Shown here one piece after another: positions 53,061-63,226 of a stretch of 64,000 nt of DNA. Position numbers and translations under genes: made by a program. Numbering within the stretch: position 1 is the first letter of the stretch; every line of letters starts with the position of its first letter. The notes below the pieces were generated by a model. That model ran no database searches. It worked only from the letters and a program-made list of their open reading frames with translations, and had not been told where the DNA came from. Source of the DNA: Natribaculum breve (lineage in GTDB: Archaea > Halobacteriota > Halobacteria > Halobacteriales > Natrialbaceae); assembly GCF_023008585.1 (NCBI RefSeq), contig NZ_CP095390.1, forward strand, positions 992,001 to 1,056,000, in the 5' to 3' direction.

Positions 53061-54163
53061 GCCGTCTCCACCCCGCTGAACAGCCCGTCGGGCCGGAAGA
53101 TCAACACGAGGATCATCAGCGCGAACGCGGCGATCTCGTTCATGTCCGCCGGGATCCAGACGAGCGAGAGGTTGATCGTGATGCCGATGACCAGCGAGCC
53201 GGCGAGTGCCCCGTAGATCGACCCGATCCCGCCGAGGATGACGGCAGCGAAGATCAAAAGCAGGAGGAACCAGCCGAGGTTGATCATGATCGTGCCGCGG
53301 TCGAGGACGATCAGGTAACCGGCGACGCCCGCGAGGCCGGCACCGATCACCCAGGTCGCGAAGATCACGCGCTCGGTCGGAATGCCGGTGATGAGCGCGA
53401 GGTCCTTGTTGTCGGACATCGCCCGCATCGACTTCCCGAGTTTCGTGTACTGCAACAGCAGGTGGACCCCGAGCATCAACGCGACGGCAGAGAAGACGAG
53501 CGTCGCTTCGTGGAGGTCGATCGCTTCGACCGGGAGCAACGGCGGGTCTTCCCACTCGGGTGCCGACCCGACGACGCCACGCGAGTCCGTCGTGTAGAAC
53601 AGAGCGATGAGATACCGGAGCGCGAGCGCGACGCCGACGCTCGCGATGAGCAGCGGGATGCCACCCTCGTCGCGCAGTCGACGGTAGATGAGTCGGTCGA
53701 TGGCAAGCGCCACGGCGATCGTGACGACCGCAGACGCGATCAGTCCGAGGACGATCGCGAGCGGATTCGCGAGTACGTCCATCTCGAGCGCACCGGGTGG
53801 CGCACCGCCGTCCGCACGTAACAGGATTCGACTGCTGAACTCCGCGACGCCGGCCCCCCCGATCACGTAGGCGACGGTCCAGCCGGAAAAGGCCCCCGTC
53901 GTGATCAGATCGCCGTGCGAGAAGTTGGCAAACCGGAGGATGCTGTAGGTCATCGAGAGGCCGATCGCCGCCAGACCGATGTACAGCGAGTCGACGATGC
54001 CACTCCAGAGGTACGATCGCAACAGACCGGCCGAGAGCTCTCCGACGACGACTTGCCGAATCAGATCGAAAACGAGAACGACGATTCCGAGCAGGAGAAA
54101 CGCCCCCACGAGCTCCTGCCCCGTCACGTCTGATACCCTCCCTCTCACGTCAACTGTACTCAT
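53057..54163 (-). CDS. livH: Branched-chain amino acid-type ABC permease LivH
   Basis: A 368-aa permease with about eight or nine helices. LAAIGLSMTYSILRFANFSHGDLITTGAF near 66-92 (family block ANFSHGD), AIDRLIYRRLRDEGG and RAMSDNKDLALITGIPTERV (ATPase-coupling region) are LivH hallmarks. It leads the livHMGF operon on the minus strand. Its promoter carries a TATATC box bracketed by a perfect inverted repeat. Confidence 0.93.
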   Translation of the reverse strand: MSTVDVRGRVSDVTGQELVGAFLLLGIVVLVFDLIRQVVVGELSAGLLRSYLWSGIVDSLYIGLAAIGLSMTYSILRFANFSHGDLITTGAFSGWTVAYVIGGAGVAEFSSRILLRADGGAPPGALEMDVLANPLAIVLGLIASAVVTIAVALAIDRLIYRRLRDEGGIPLLIASVGVALALRYLIALFYTTDSRGVVGSAPEWEDPPLLPVEAIDLHEATLVFSAVALMLGVHLLLQYTKLGKSMRAMSDNKDLALITGIPTERVIFATWVIGAGLAGVAGYLIVLDRGTIMINLGWFLLLLIFAAVILGGIGSIYGALAGSLVIGITINLSLVWIPADMNEIAAFALMILVLIFRPDGLFSGVETA

Positions 54164-54173
54164 GCTTGTTCGA

Positions 54174-54217
54174 GTGTTACGTCCCTAGTTGATATACTTC
54201 ACGCAAACACGTAACAC
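54174..54217. promoter_or_regulatory. livH promoter: TATA box between GTGTTACGT inverted repeats
   Basis: GTGTTACGT (54174-54182) and ACGTAACAC (54209-54217) are perfect complements 26 nt apart and bracket GATATA (54191-54196), the likely TATA box about 30 nt before the ATG. Two regulator half-sites flanking TATA suggest control by a dimeric or tetrameric repressor, such as an Lrp/AsnC- or TrmB-type protein (inference). Confidence 0.6.
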
Positions 54218-54304
54218 CCGCAAATTTTGTCGACGAACTATCTCGATTCCTGACGATCTTCTTCTGTCAGTAGCTAGATCGACCAAAATCGCCGATTGTT
54301 GGAT

Positions 54305-54340
54305 TCGTGCGGTTGTGTCAGCACCCGGTCACAGCCATCA
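54305..54340. repeat. Palindromic stop-adjacent repeat, copy E (partial)
   Basis: Read from the minus strand, TGATGGCTGTGACCGGGTGC then TGACACAACCGCACGA aligns with the first ~36 nt of the full copies; the far arm is missing. It directly follows the TGA of the SDR gene, so the gene ends TGA-TGA. Confidence 0.6.
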
Positions 54341-55057
54341 TCATGCCTCACCGTACACCGGCACCGCCGCCCCGCTCGTGACGGACGCACCGTCGCTGCA
54401 GAGAAACGCCATGACGTCGGCGATGTCGGCCGGATCGACCCACGAGTCGTGATCCGCGTCGGGCATCATCTCCCGGTTCATCGGCGTGTCGATCACGCTC
54501 GGCATCACGCAGTTCGCCCGGACCGTGCCCCGATTCTCCTCGGCGAGCGTCTCGGTCAGTAGCCGAATCCCGGCCTTCGTGATCCGGTAGGGACCGTCGC
54601 CCTCCCCACCCTCGAGTGACGACCGCGAACTCACGCTGACGATCGACCCGTCCCGGGCCCGCAGGTGGGAAAGTGCGTGCTTCGAGGCCAGAAACGCCGT
54701 CTTCAGGTTGACGTCGACCAGGAAGTCGAACTCCGACGTGTCTGTCTCCTCGATCGGATCACCGCCACGCCAGGTCCCCGCGATGTTCAGCAGGTGATCG
54801 ATCCGCCCGTGGTCGTCGACGACCCGATCGATCACCGTCTCGACTGCGTCCTCGTCGGTCAGGTCGGCCTCGTAAAACTGCGTCCCCTCGTCGACCTCGA
54901 GCATGGCGTCGTCGTCGCTCGGCTCGACGACGTCGACGGCACAGACCGTCGCACCAGCCTCGCGAAACCGCTCGACGGCGGCGCTGCCGAGTGCGCCGCT
55001 CGCGCCGGTGATCACCGTGACGGTTCCGTCGAAGTCGAACGTGGCTGTCGATGCCAT
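54341..55057 (-). CDS. Short-chain dehydrogenase/reductase
   Basis: A 238-aa classical SDR. Cofactor loop TGASGALGSAA is near 18-28, NIAGTWRGG in the NAG region, and the catalytic Ser in SVSSRSSLEGG and Tyr/Lys in PYRITKAG near 156-163. NAD(P)-dependent oxidoreductase of unknown substrate. It is followed by the partial repeat and lies 88 nt downstream of the YjbQ-type gene on the same strand. Confidence 0.9.
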   Translation of the reverse strand: MASTATFDFDGTVTVITGASGALGSAAVERFREAGATVCAVDVVEPSDDDAMLEVDEGTQFYEADLTDEDAVETVIDRVVDDHGRIDHLLNIAGTWRGGDPIEETDTSEFDFLVDVNLKTAFLASKHALSHLRARDGSIVSVSSRSSLEGGEGDGPYRITKAGIRLLTETLAEENRGTVRANCVMPSVIDTPMNREMMPDADHDSWVDPADIADVMAFLCSDGASVTSGAAVPVYGEA

Positions 55058-55145
55058 ACCACACGTATTCCGTCGAGGTGGATCAATCCGGTGGTCGGGC
55101 CACGACGATCGGCGAGCGACACGGCGGCCGCAGTCGAGTCGCCGG

Positions 55146-55544
55146 TCAGTCGTCGCTCGCGGCCGTCGTCGTCACCGACACGCGACGCGTCCGCGGGCCG
55201 TCACACTCGACCAGCAGGATCGACTGCCACGTCCCGACCGCGAGCCTGCCGTCCTCGACCGGCACCGTCACCGAGGGGCCGAGCAGCGTCGCCCGCAGGT
55301 GCGAGTCGGCGTTCCCGTCGAGTTCGTCGTGAGCGTGTCCCTCGTTCGGGACGAGATCCGACAGGAACGTCTCGACGTCGCCGCGCAATCGCGGCTCGTT
55401 TTCCTGGACGACCAGCGCGGCCGTGGTGTGCTGGACGAACGCGGTGCAGACGCCCCTGTCGACGTCCTCGGGGACGGCGTTCGCGACGCGGTCGGTCACG
55501 TCGACGGTCGTCAATCTGGCGTCGGTGTCGACGGTAAACGTCAT
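55146..55544 (-). CDS. YjbQ / UPF0047 family protein
   Basis: A 132-aa YjbQ-type protein: GVCTAFVQHTTAALVVQENEP near 35-55 and the HDELDGNADSHLRATLLGPS block with conserved His/Asp residues near 74-93, then WQSILLVECDGPR. These proteins form trimers and have been linked to thiamine-phosphate synthase activity in some species; the native role is uncertain. The ATG at 55544 is the conserved start (MTFTVDTDAR). It lies 49 nt after the HEAT-repeat gene. Confidence 0.9.
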   Translation of the reverse strand: MTFTVDTDARLTTVDVTDRVANAVPEDVDRGVCTAFVQHTTAALVVQENEPRLRGDVETFLSDLVPNEGHAHDELDGNADSHLRATLLGPSVTVPVEDGRLAVGTWQSILLVECDGPRTRRVSVTTTAASDD

Positions 55545-55593
55545 GGGCGTCGTGGCGACGACCGCGTGCAAAAAGCTGTCCCTCGAGTGGCGG

Positions 55594-56298
55594 TCACTCG
55601 GAAAGTTCGGCGAGCGCCCAGGCGGCCTGCTGGCGAACGTCTGGGTCCGGATCCTCGGCTGCGAGCGCTGCCAGCCGATCGCGTGCTTCGACGATCTGGC
55701 CGTGTCCGAGTGCGAGACAGGCGTTGCGGCGAACCGGGGCGTGATCGTCGGCGAGACGCTCTTCTAGACGGGTGCGAGCCGGATGGACGGCCACTGCCGA
55801 ACTCGCTGCGACGTAAGCGAGCGTGCACATCGCGTGTTCTCTGGCCGACGGGTCGGCGGTCTCGAGTACCTCGACGAGCGCGTCGACGTGGTCGACGACG
55901 GCGTCGGGCCGGTCTTCGGCGACGTGGGAGAGACAGCGAAGCGCGTGTGTCGTCTCCGGCCCCGGTTCTGGCGTCTGTCCCCGGGCGAACTCGACGATCG
56001 CGTCGACCGACGGCGCGACGTCGTCCGGCGATTCGGCAGCCAGCTCGGCGAGACAGTAGGCGACGTCCTCGTGGAACTCGAGCGATTCGCACTCGAGGAG
56101 TCGTCGCAGCTTCGGAACCGTCGGAAGATACGTCCCGGGATCGTCATCGTCCTCGACGGCCGCACGAACGGTCTGGACGGTCTCGAACTGGACGCTCGTG
56201 TCGTCGGCCTCGAGTCGTGCGAGGATCGACGGCAAGTGGACGTCCTCGACGGCCGTCGCTGCGTCTCGCCCGGTCGAATGGGTCCCTTCCCCCGCCAT
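55594..56298 (-). CDS. HEAT-repeat protein
   Basis: A 234-aa all-helical acidic protein of about five or six HEAT-type repeats, each a helix pair with patterns such as DVAYCLAELAAESPDDVAPS, THALRCLSHVAEDRPDAVVD and ARDRLAALAAEDPDPDVRQQ. A scaffold or protein-binding role is typical; no enzyme motif. The ATG at 56298 is chosen because TTTATTGG, a TATA-like box, lies about 31 nt upstream and the longer frame crosses it. Confidence 0.82.
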   Translation of the reverse strand: MAGEGTHSTGRDAATAVEDVHLPSILARLEADDTSVQFETVQTVRAAVEDDDDPGTYLPTVPKLRRLLECESLEFHEDVAYCLAELAAESPDDVAPSVDAIVEFARGQTPEPGPETTHALRCLSHVAEDRPDAVVDHVDALVEVLETADPSAREHAMCTLAYVAASSAVAVHPARTRLEERLADDHAPVRRNACLALGHGQIVEARDRLAALAAEDPDPDVRQQAAWALAELSE

Positions 56299-56427
56299 TG
56301 TACCCGATACGTACAGTGTAACCAATAAAGACGTTCTGGCTTCAGTTGCAGAATTTCCAGGGGTCTCCCCCGACGACTGCAGACCGCGTCGCACGCTCGA
56401 GGAGCCGACGAACGGAAGTGAGAACGC

Positions 56428-59400
56428 CTAGGCCAGCCACTCCTCGGGTTTGGTGTCGTAGTCGACGTCGTCGGCCGCGAGGTGTTCGACCGCTTCCCAC
56501 GGGACGTCCTCGACCGTCACCTCCTCGCCGTCGTAGCGGATCAGCTTCCCGCGCTCTTTCGGTTCGGGCTCGCGGTTGCGCCGCTTTGCGACCTCGATGT
56601 CGTGTTCGTCGACCTCCTTGACGATCGTCAGCAGGTTCACCGGCCGTCCCCAGAGCTCGAACACCCGTTTCAGCGTCTCTTTCGCCTGGCCGACGTCGAG
56701 CATGACGCCGTTGTACTGGTGGCCCAGCAACAGTTCGCTCGCGTTGTTGTAGTTGCCGTCGTAGACCGCGATCGTCGGCTTCCCGAAGTTGGTAAACTGG
56801 AGCAACAGCTTCTTTTTGACGTCCTCGGCGTCGGTGCTCGAGACGTGGAAGCCGCCGGTCGCCTGGGAGTACTCGTAGGTGAAGTAGTCGTTCTCGGTGA
56901 TGAACTCCTGGGTGAGAAACTCGTCCAAGAACGTCACGTCGTTGTGACTCTCCCTGACGTCGTACATCCGGTCCCAGCCGGCGGTGACGTCGACGTCCGC
57001 GAGCGCCTCCTCGACAGACGAGTAGCGGGCGTCGTCGAAGAGGTACCTGCCGATCCGCTCGAGTTCGTTCTGGTTCACGCTCGCGAGGAACCCGCGGTGC
57101 TGGCGTTTGACGAGCGAGTAGTGGCGACGGGCCAGGCCCTCGTAGGTCAACACCTTCCACGGATAGCGATCGACGTCGATTTCGCCCTCGCGGGCGGCCT
57201 CGAGCGCCTCGTGGTCGACGTACCGGTCGTCGACGTCCTCTAGGGCGTCGAGCGAATCCGACGTGATCGAGGCGATCGCCTCCGGTGGCTCGAGGGCGTC
57301 GAGGACCTCCTCGAAGTCGACGACGTCGGTGAGGTTGCGCCAGGAGACGCCCTCGATCCGGAGCAGGCGTTCGATCACCTCGCGGCGGTTGGTCTTGTTC
57401 TCGACGTATCTCCACAGCGCGAATCCGAGGCTGTAAGGGTTGAGCCCGCCCGAGCCCAGCACTTTCGCCATGTGGTCGGCGTAGTTGAGGAACTCGTCGT
57501 CGCCGGCGAAGGCCTCGCCGCTCATCATCTTCGACTCCCAGTACGAATTGTGGTTGACGAAACCTGCGCCAGCGTATCGATGTGTCTCCTCGACGGAAAC
57601 GTCGTAGACGGTTCCGGTAGACTCTTCGATCGACACGACTTCGTCGGTCCACGCCTCTTGCTCGTACCACGAGAGATCGTCGAGATACGCCCGTAGAGCG
57701 TCGGCCTTCTCGTGGTATCCGAACCCGATCTCCTCGGCGAACGTCCGGGCCGACTCCCCCGTGAGGTGGACGTGATAACAGCCGTCCGTTTGTTCTCGCC
57801 GTCGGCCGAGGATTCCGAAGTTCGTCAGGAGCAACAGGACTTGCTCGCTCATCTCCTCGCTTTTCGTCGTGAGAATGGCACCTTGTTTCCCGGCGTACCC
57901 GTCCGCGTCGAAGAGGCCACGAAGGAACTCGGCAACGACGCTCCGGGGCGATCGGAGAACCGGCTCCGGAATCGTCTTGCTACCCGCAGCCTTTCCATCC
58001 GGCATTCCGAGCACCTCCTGTAGCAGATCGACCAGGTTCCTGGAGTACGCGTACACACGCCACCGTTCGTCCTGCTTCTCGATCGTCGGATCGATCCCGA
58101 AGAGTTCGTCGACCAGTCCCGCGAACTCCTCGGCGTGGCGCTTTTCGCCGTTCGTGAACCCGACCTGTCCGGCAGCCGAAGACACGTGGCCGTCACCCAC
58201 GAGTAACCCGAGGAATCGGCCGACCTGTTCGTCTACCGTGTCGGGAACGGCGACCGGGTCACGCTGGGCCAGTCTCTGGTCTTCCCCTTCGTACTTGGCC
58301 AGGGCGTTCTCTATGGCCTCGGCCTTCCGTGCCCGTCCGACCCGGCGGTACCGCATGACAGTCGAGACCGAAACCCCGGCTTCCTCGGCGACGTCGTCCA
58401 ACGTGACGTTTTCGGGTGGTTCCCACTCGAGATCGACGTACGTCGACGGCCAGGTATCGTTTCCGCCCGTGATTTCTATCTCGTCGCCGATCGACAGTTC
58501 GTCGAGCCGAGCCCACGAACCGTCCGGAAGCCTGATCCGGTGGTTGTTCGACCCGGTCAGTTCGAAACCACGACGGGTCTCGATCGTCACGGTGTCGTGA
58601 TCCGGGATAATATTGGAGTCGTAGACTTCTCGAGTGGTTTCGCCGTCGGAGACGGTCGTGTGGTCGTCGACAACGTCTCGCATCGGAACGAGCCCGTCGG
58701 CGGTGAATATCGGCGTTTCCGGGTCGACACAGGCCCACCCCTCGTTCATCACCTTCGTCATCTTCTGGGCGGCGAAGTAGTACGCCTCGGCGCGCATCAT
58801 GTCGAGGACGTCTCGTTGCCACTCCGCCATCTCGACGGCCTTGCCCGCCTCGGGGTCGTACTGCTTGCCGTGTTCGCGGACGAACGCCAGGACGTCTTTC
58901 TCCGGCTCTTCCGGAACGCTCGTCACGCCGTCGCCGTTCTCGAGTGCGTCGAGCCACTCCTCGTCGAAGACCTCGGCTTTGACCTCGTCGGAGAGGTCGA
59001 GTTCGTCGAGTTTCTCCGCGAGGTCCTCGTCGAGTTCGTCTTCCGGTCCGCTCCCGAGGTCGAGTCGGCGGACGAACACCCGGTGTTGATCGATGTTGTC
59101 CTCGAGCGTGAGCGCGTGGTCGATCCACTTCTCGACTTCGGCGCGGTCGATCTCGGAGTCGGCCATGTAGTCGCCGATCGCCCTGGCGTGGCGCTCGAGC
59201 ATCGCCGCGGCGTCGACGGACCCCTCGTCTGCGCGCCCGGCGGTGAACATGCCGAACCACTCGTTGTTCGCGAAGAAATCGGAGTGGGCCTCGACGTGGG
59301 TGATCACCGCCTTCTGGTCTGCGACCGTGTTCGACTCCTGGAGGAAGGCGTGGGCGGGGTTGTCGTTGTTGACGATCTCGAAGGCCTTCCCGCCGCTGTA

Positions 59401-59631
59401 GCGGTCCTGTTTCTGCTGGCGGTCGTACTGCATGCCCCACCGCCAGTGGGGGTAGCGAGACTGGAACCCACCGTAGGCGATCAGTTCGTTCATCTCGTCG
59501 TAGTCGACGATCCAGTAGTTGACCGGGTACGGCTCCAGGCCGAGTTTCTCCGCGAGGTTTCGCGCCTCGCAGACTGGCTCCTCGAGTTCGGTCGCGATCG
59601 CCTGTTTGCGGAATCTGTCGGTTTCACTCAT
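56428..59631 (-). CDS. spoVR: SpoVR family protein interrupted by an intein
   Basis: A 1067-aa precursor. The N-extein (1-300) has the SpoVR hallmarks [20 protein letters not shown] and [12 protein letters not shown] and ends KVMNEGWA. An intein follows at 301-695. The C-extein resumes with [10 protein letters not shown] and carries the rest of the family, including [15 protein letters not shown]. After splicing the protein would be 672 aa with the uninterrupted sequence NEGWASYWES, the family's conserved core. SpoVR works with PrkA-type kinases and a DUF444 protein; its biochemical role is unknown. The ATG at 59631 overlaps the DUF444 stop by 8 nt. Confidence 0.94.
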   Translation of the reverse strand: MSETDRFRKQAIATELEEPVCEARNLAEKLGLEPYPVNYWIVDYDEMNELIAYGGFQSRYPHWRWGMQYDRQQKQDRYSGGKAFEIVNNDNPAHAFLQESNTVADQKAVITHVEAHSDFFANNEWFGMFTAGRADEGSVDAAAMLERHARAIGDYMADSEIDRAEVEKWIDHALTLEDNIDQHRVFVRRLDLGSGPEDELDEDLAEKLDELDLSDEVKAEVFDEEWLDALENGDGVTSVPEEPEKDVLAFVREHGKQYDPEAGKAVEMAEWQRDVLDMMRAEAYYFAAQKMTKVMNEGWACVDPETPIFTADGLVPMRDVVDDHTTVSDGETTREVYDSNIIPDHDTVTIETRRGFELTGSNNHRIRLPDGSWARLDELSIGDEIEITGGNDTWPSTYVDLEWEPPENVTLDDVAEEAGVSVSTVMRYRRVGRARKAEAIENALAKYEGEDQRLAQRDPVAVPDTVDEQVGRFLGLLVGDGHVSSAAGQVGFTNGEKRHAEEFAGLVDELFGIDPTIEKQDERWRVYAYSRNLVDLLQEVLGMPDGKAAGSKTIPEPVLRSPRSVVAEFLRGLFDADGYAGKQGAILTTKSEEMSEQVLLLLTNFGILGRRREQTDGCYHVHLTGESARTFAEEIGFGYHEKADALRAYLDDLSWYEQEAWTDEVVSIEESTGTVYDVSVEETHRYAGAGFVNHNSYWESKMMSGEAFAGDDEFLNYADHMAKVLGSGGLNPYSLGFALWRYVENKTNRREVIERLLRIEGVSWRNLTDVVDFEEVLDALEPPEAIASITSDSLDALEDVDDRYVDHEALEAAREGEIDVDRYPWKVLTYEGLARRHYSLVKRQHRGFLASVNQNELERIGRYLFDDARYSSVEEALADVDVTAGWDRMYDVRESHNDVTFLDEFLTQEFITENDYFTYEYSQATGGFHVSSTDAEDVKKKLLLQFTNFGKPTIAVYDGNYNNASELLLGHQYNGVMLDVGQAKETLKRVFELWGRPVNLLTIVKEVDEHDIEVAKRRNREPEPKERGKLIRYDGEEVTVEDVPWEAVEHLAADDVDYDTKPEEWLA
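57547..58731 (-). mobile_element. Intein (class 1, LAGLIDADG homing endonuclease) in spoVR
   Basis: 395 residues in frame. Block [18 protein letters not shown] starts with Cys1. Block B has [10 protein letters not shown] (TxxH). The DOD endonuclease dodecapeptides are [13 protein letters not shown] and [14 protein letters not shown]. Block F is [15 protein letters not shown], and block G is FVNHN with the penultimate His and terminal Asn, followed by Ser+1 of the extein. All splicing residues are present, so it should be active. Between block B and the endonuclease lies a helix-turn-helix-like segment ([19 protein letters not shown]). Confidence 0.93.
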
Positions 59632-60949
59632 CGGTCTCACCCTCCGTGCTGAGGATCTCGTAGATCGCGTCGGTCACGTCCGCTTCGCCGTTGACGTACG
59701 CCACCGCGACGTCGTCGTCGTCGCCGAAGTAACGCTCGAGTTCCTCGGCGTGGGTGGCGTTGATCGCGTTGCCGCTGGGCTGGGTCTCGACGTAGGCGTG
59801 GAGGTTCGCCGGGATCTGCTCCATCAGCGGGATGACCCGCTCTTCGGTGTCGTTGCTCGAGTTCTCGCTGTCCCCGGCGGCGAAGACGTAGCGGTTCCAG
59901 TCGCTCCAGGGATACTCCTCTAGCAGTTCGGCGGCGAGTTCGTACGCGCTCGAGATCTTCGTCCCGCCGCCCGACCGGATGCCGAAGAAGTCCTCGCGTT
60001 CGACTTCCCAGGCCTCGGCGTCGTGGGCGATGTAGACGAACTCGGCGTTGTCGTACTTGCCGGTGAGATACCAGTCCAGCGGAGTGAACGTCCGCTCGAC
60101 GAGTTCGCGCTTCTTCTCGCGCATCGACCCGGAGACGTCGCGGATGTTGACCACGACGACGTTCTTCTCTTTCTCCTCGACGATCTCGGGGTGGCGGTAG
60201 CGTTCGTCCTCCCGGCGGAACGGGACGTGCTTGATCCCCTCGCGGCGGATCTTCTGCTGGACGGTCTCGCGGTCGACGTTCTCCTCGACCTCCTCGATCG
60301 ACGCCCACGTCCCCCGTTCGTCGTCGGGAATCTCGCGGAACGCCTCCTCGATCCAGGCCATCGAGACGGGGAGGTTCTCGCCGCGTGCCCACTCGAAGAC
60401 CTCGCGGGGGGTGATCCCCTCGACCTTGCACACCTCGCGTAAGAACTCCTCGTCGAAGTCCATCGCGAGTTTGCGCTTGAGTCCCTCTTTGAACATCCGC
60501 TCGAAGTCGAGCGTGCTGTCCGGCCCCGACCGCGTGAGGTCGGTAAACGGCCCCTCTTTCTCCTCTACCACCCGCTTTCCTTTCGGCTCCAGGTCGAGTC
60601 CGAGTTCCTCGTCGAGTTCCTGGGCGAACTCCTCGGGATCCATCTCGTAGTACTCGTGCTCGCCGCCGTCCTCGCCGGGTTCGTCGCCGTCGCCGTCGTC
60701 GTCGCCGGGCTGGGGCTGGGGCTGGCCGACGGGCTGGCCCACGTCGGGCGTCCCGCCGTCGCCCTGCCCGACGCCGCCCATGTCGCGCTGGTCGTACTCG
60801 AACTCCGGCAGCGAGACGATCTTGACCGGGATGTTGATCTCGTCGGGACGGCTCCCCCCGAGGTCGCCGTACTGGATGAAGTCGGCGAGGTCCTCGCGGC
60901 GCTTTTCGCCCACTTCACGGAACCGCTCGAGGTCGTCTCTCAGTCCCAT
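59624..60949 (-). CDS. DUF444 (YeaH/YhbH) family protein
   Basis: 441 aa. The N-terminal region ([18 protein letters not shown], then [20 protein letters not shown]) and a Pro/Gln/Asp-rich insert lead to a C-terminal VWA-like domain with [17 protein letters not shown], a MIDAS-like DxSxS. The stretch [17 protein letters not shown] is typical of YeaH. In enterobacteria YeaH acts with the YeaG (PrkA) kinase in nitrogen stress. Starts 10 nt before the PrkA stop and overlaps spoVR, so the operon is tightly coupled. Confidence 0.92.
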   Translation of the reverse strand: MGLRDDLERFREVGEKRREDLADFIQYGDLGGSRPDEINIPVKIVSLPEFEYDQRDMGGVGQGDGGTPDVGQPVGQPQPQPGDDDGDGDEPGEDGGEHEYYEMDPEEFAQELDEELGLDLEPKGKRVVEEKEGPFTDLTRSGPDSTLDFERMFKEGLKRKLAMDFDEEFLREVCKVEGITPREVFEWARGENLPVSMAWIEEAFREIPDDERGTWASIEEVEENVDRETVQQKIRREGIKHVPFRREDERYRHPEIVEEKEKNVVVVNIRDVSGSMREKKRELVERTFTPLDWYLTGKYDNAEFVYIAHDAEAWEVEREDFFGIRSGGGTKISSAYELAAELLEEYPWSDWNRYVFAAGDSENSSNDTEERVIPLMEQIPANLHAYVETQPSGNAINATHAEELERYFGDDDDVAVAYVNGEADVTDAIYEILSTEGETDE

Positions 60950-63225
60950 CGGTAGCTCACCTGTCCCATGACGTGCCGGCTGGTCAGTTCTGCGGACGCC
61001 TCGGTGTAGTCGAAGAGGTCGATCATCGTCTCGATGGTGTCTTCTTTGACCGCCTCGGTCTCCGTCCCGCTCGGCGGGTCGTCCCACTGGCGGGGATCGA
61101 AGTCCTCGAAGGTTCGCCGGACGTCGTCCCAGTCGTGGGTCTCGAGGACGGACTTGATCACCGGAATCGCGGTCAGGTCGACGTCCTCGGTGCTGAAGTC
61201 CTCGTTTCGCTGTTCCCACGCGTGGCGATTCAACGCGGTGATGACCTTCTCCCGGCGGAACTGTCGGACGCTCTCGCGAGGCAAGTTCCCCTGATAGGCT
61301 TCCTCGTCGAACCGCCCGAGGTGCTCGACCTCGAAGACTTTCATCTTCAGCGGGTCGGGTTCGACGCGTTCGCCGCGGTCGTTGTACAGCGGTTCGTCGG
61401 TCTCCCAGGCGTAGACGTGCTCGACGTACTCGGCGACGGTCTCCTCGTCGACGCGTTTGTCGTGCATGATCGCCTCGACGACGTCCTCCTCCTGTCGATC
61501 GAAGATGCGGTTTTTCACTGGCACCACGCGGTTCTCGAACTCGGACCGTTCGCCCGCCGAGAAGACGGGCGCGTCGCCCAGTCCGTCCGCCATCTCGTTC
61601 AGGACGTCACGCGGCATGATGACGTCCTCGACCGGCAGTTCCGGGTGGTGGCGGTCGCGGTCCGTCTGCAGCAGGTCCGCGAGCGTGTCCCGCGTGTACG
61701 TGACCGGAATGCCGTGTTCACCGTTCTGTGCGCCGTCGTCGAAGTCGAACTCGTCTTTCTCGCGGCGGGTGTCGCCCTCCTGGAGGTAGCCCTGATCGAA
61801 GATCAACGCCTTGTCGACGAGGTCGAGTCCCGACGACAGGTCCTCGTCGGTGAGCCGCGTGACGACGGCGTACAGCGCGGCCGCCTCGAGCGCGTGCGGG
61901 GCGAACTCCCGCTCTCTGAGGTCGCCCGCGGCGTCTTTGACCGTCACCGTCACCGGTTCGCGGATCTTCGCCTCGAGTTCGTCGTACTCGTCGCCCTCCC
62001 AGACGGCCGTCTCGCCGGTGAGCTCCCGCCGAATGAGCTCCGTCTCGAGGCTGAGGTTCGTCAGGTAGCTAAACTCGTGTTTGTCGAGCCGGCGTTTCAG
62101 CGCCTTCAGCGGATCCATGCCGTTGCGATCGGCGTGCTGGTTGAGCTGGGCCTCGAGGTCGGGGTTCGAGATGATCAGGAGTTGGGTGTCGACGTCCATC
62201 CCGATCCCCTTGTCGAGTTTGACCGACGACTCGTCGGGGACGTTCAGCAGCTTCTGCAGAAGGTCGGCGTGCTGGGCGGCGTCCTCGACGATCGTCAGCG
62301 CGCCGTTGCCCTGCGAGAGCACGCCGTCGTAGGAAAAGGCCTGCGGGTTCTTCCGCCCGCGCGAGTCGAGTTCCTGGAGCATGCCGTGCATCCACGAGCC
62401 CACGAGGCGCTCTTTGGGCGGGCCGTCGTCCTCGCTGTGGAGGACGCCGACGCCCTGGCCGACGTCGACGACGTAGTTTTTCACCCGCAGGTGGTTCTCG
62501 TCCGTGATCGCCGAGAACAGCCCCTCCTCGCCCTGCCGGCGGTACCGTTCCTCGAGGAAGTCGTAGGCCTCCCGCGAGAACGGATCGAGGCGGGCGTCGA
62601 CTTCGATCGGGACGTGGTCGTCGAGTCGGTCGTTCAGTTCCTCGAGTAACTCCGCGCGGATCTCCCCGGGGAACACCGAAAGCGGGTGAGCCTGGACGGG
62701 GCTCTCGTACCAGTTCTCGTCGTCGGTCGCGGTTGGGTCGCCGCCGTAGCTCAGTCCTCGAGAGTCGGCGTCCGCGCTCTGGACGTTCCACTCGACGGTG
62801 TACCGTCGCCCCTCGGGCGTCTTCGAGTACTCGCGGAGGCCGTTGACGAGACAGCGTTTCAGCTCCGACTTGCCCGTGGCCGTCGGCCCCTCGAACCAGA
62901 TGATCTTCTCGTCTTTCCCGCGACCCGCGGCGATCGATCGCAGGTCGTCGACGAACCCGTTCAGGACCTCGGTGTTGCCGAGGATCGCGTGCTCGCCGTC
63001 GTTGTACGGGTCGTCGAAGAAGCGGTACCGCTGTTTCTCCTCGCCTTCCTCGACGACCGTCCGGGTTCCGGCGGCTTCGATCGCCTCGAGCAAGTACTTC
63101 GAGGCGTGGGAGGCGATCGTCGGGTTCTCGAAGATCCGGTCGACGTACGCCGCGAGGCTCATCGGCTCCTCGTAGGTCTCCTCTAAGGTGCGGTCGGCGT
63201 CGCGAACGTACTCCTCACCGGTCAT
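60940..63225 (-). CDS. prkA: PrkA-type serine protein kinase / AAA+ ATPase, second paralogue
   Basis: 761 aa. An N-terminal AAA+ PrkA domain has the P-loop GPTATGKS at 113-120 within [37 protein letters not shown] and the sensor region [15 protein letters not shown] lie in the middle, and the C-terminal PrkA kinase-like domain (about 560-740) follows. It is longer than the ~640-aa bacterial YeaG. It starts one base after the upstream kinase's stop codon. Expected to phosphorylate or remodel partner proteins with DUF444 and SpoVR under stress. Confidence 0.9.
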   Translation of the reverse strand: MTGEEYVRDADRTLEETYEEPMSLAAYVDRIFENPTIASHASKYLLEAIEAAGTRTVVEEGEEKQRYRFFDDPYNDGEHAILGNTEVLNGFVDDLRSIAAGRGKDEKIIWFEGPTATGKSELKRCLVNGLREYSKTPEGRRYTVEWNVQSADADSRGLSYGGDPTATDDENWYESPVQAHPLSVFPGEIRAELLEELNDRLDDHVPIEVDARLDPFSREAYDFLEERYRRQGEEGLFSAITDENHLRVKNYVVDVGQGVGVLHSEDDGPPKERLVGSWMHGMLQELDSRGRKNPQAFSYDGVLSQGNGALTIVEDAAQHADLLQKLLNVPDESSVKLDKGIGMDVDTQLLIISNPDLEAQLNQHADRNGMDPLKALKRRLDKHEFSYLTNLSLETELIRRELTGETAVWEGDEYDELEAKIREPVTVTVKDAAGDLREREFAPHALEAAALYAVVTRLTDEDLSSGLDLVDKALIFDQGYLQEGDTRREKDEFDFDDGAQNGEHGIPVTYTRDTLADLLQTDRDRHHPELPVEDVIMPRDVLNEMADGLGDAPVFSAGERSEFENRVVPVKNRIFDRQEEDVVEAIMHDKRVDEETVAEYVEHVYAWETDEPLYNDRGERVEPDPLKMKVFEVEHLGRFDEEAYQGNLPRESVRQFRREKVITALNRHAWEQRNEDFSTEDVDLTAIPVIKSVLETHDWDDVRRTFEDFDPRQWDDPPSGTETEAVKEDTIETMIDLFDYTEASAELTSRHVMGQVSYRWD

Positions 63226-63226
63226 G

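Noticed and set aside
57547..58731. The SpoVR insertion as an independent gene or frameshifted domain
   Set aside because: It is in frame at both ends, has all intein splicing blocks in order, and its removal restores the SpoVR core sequence.
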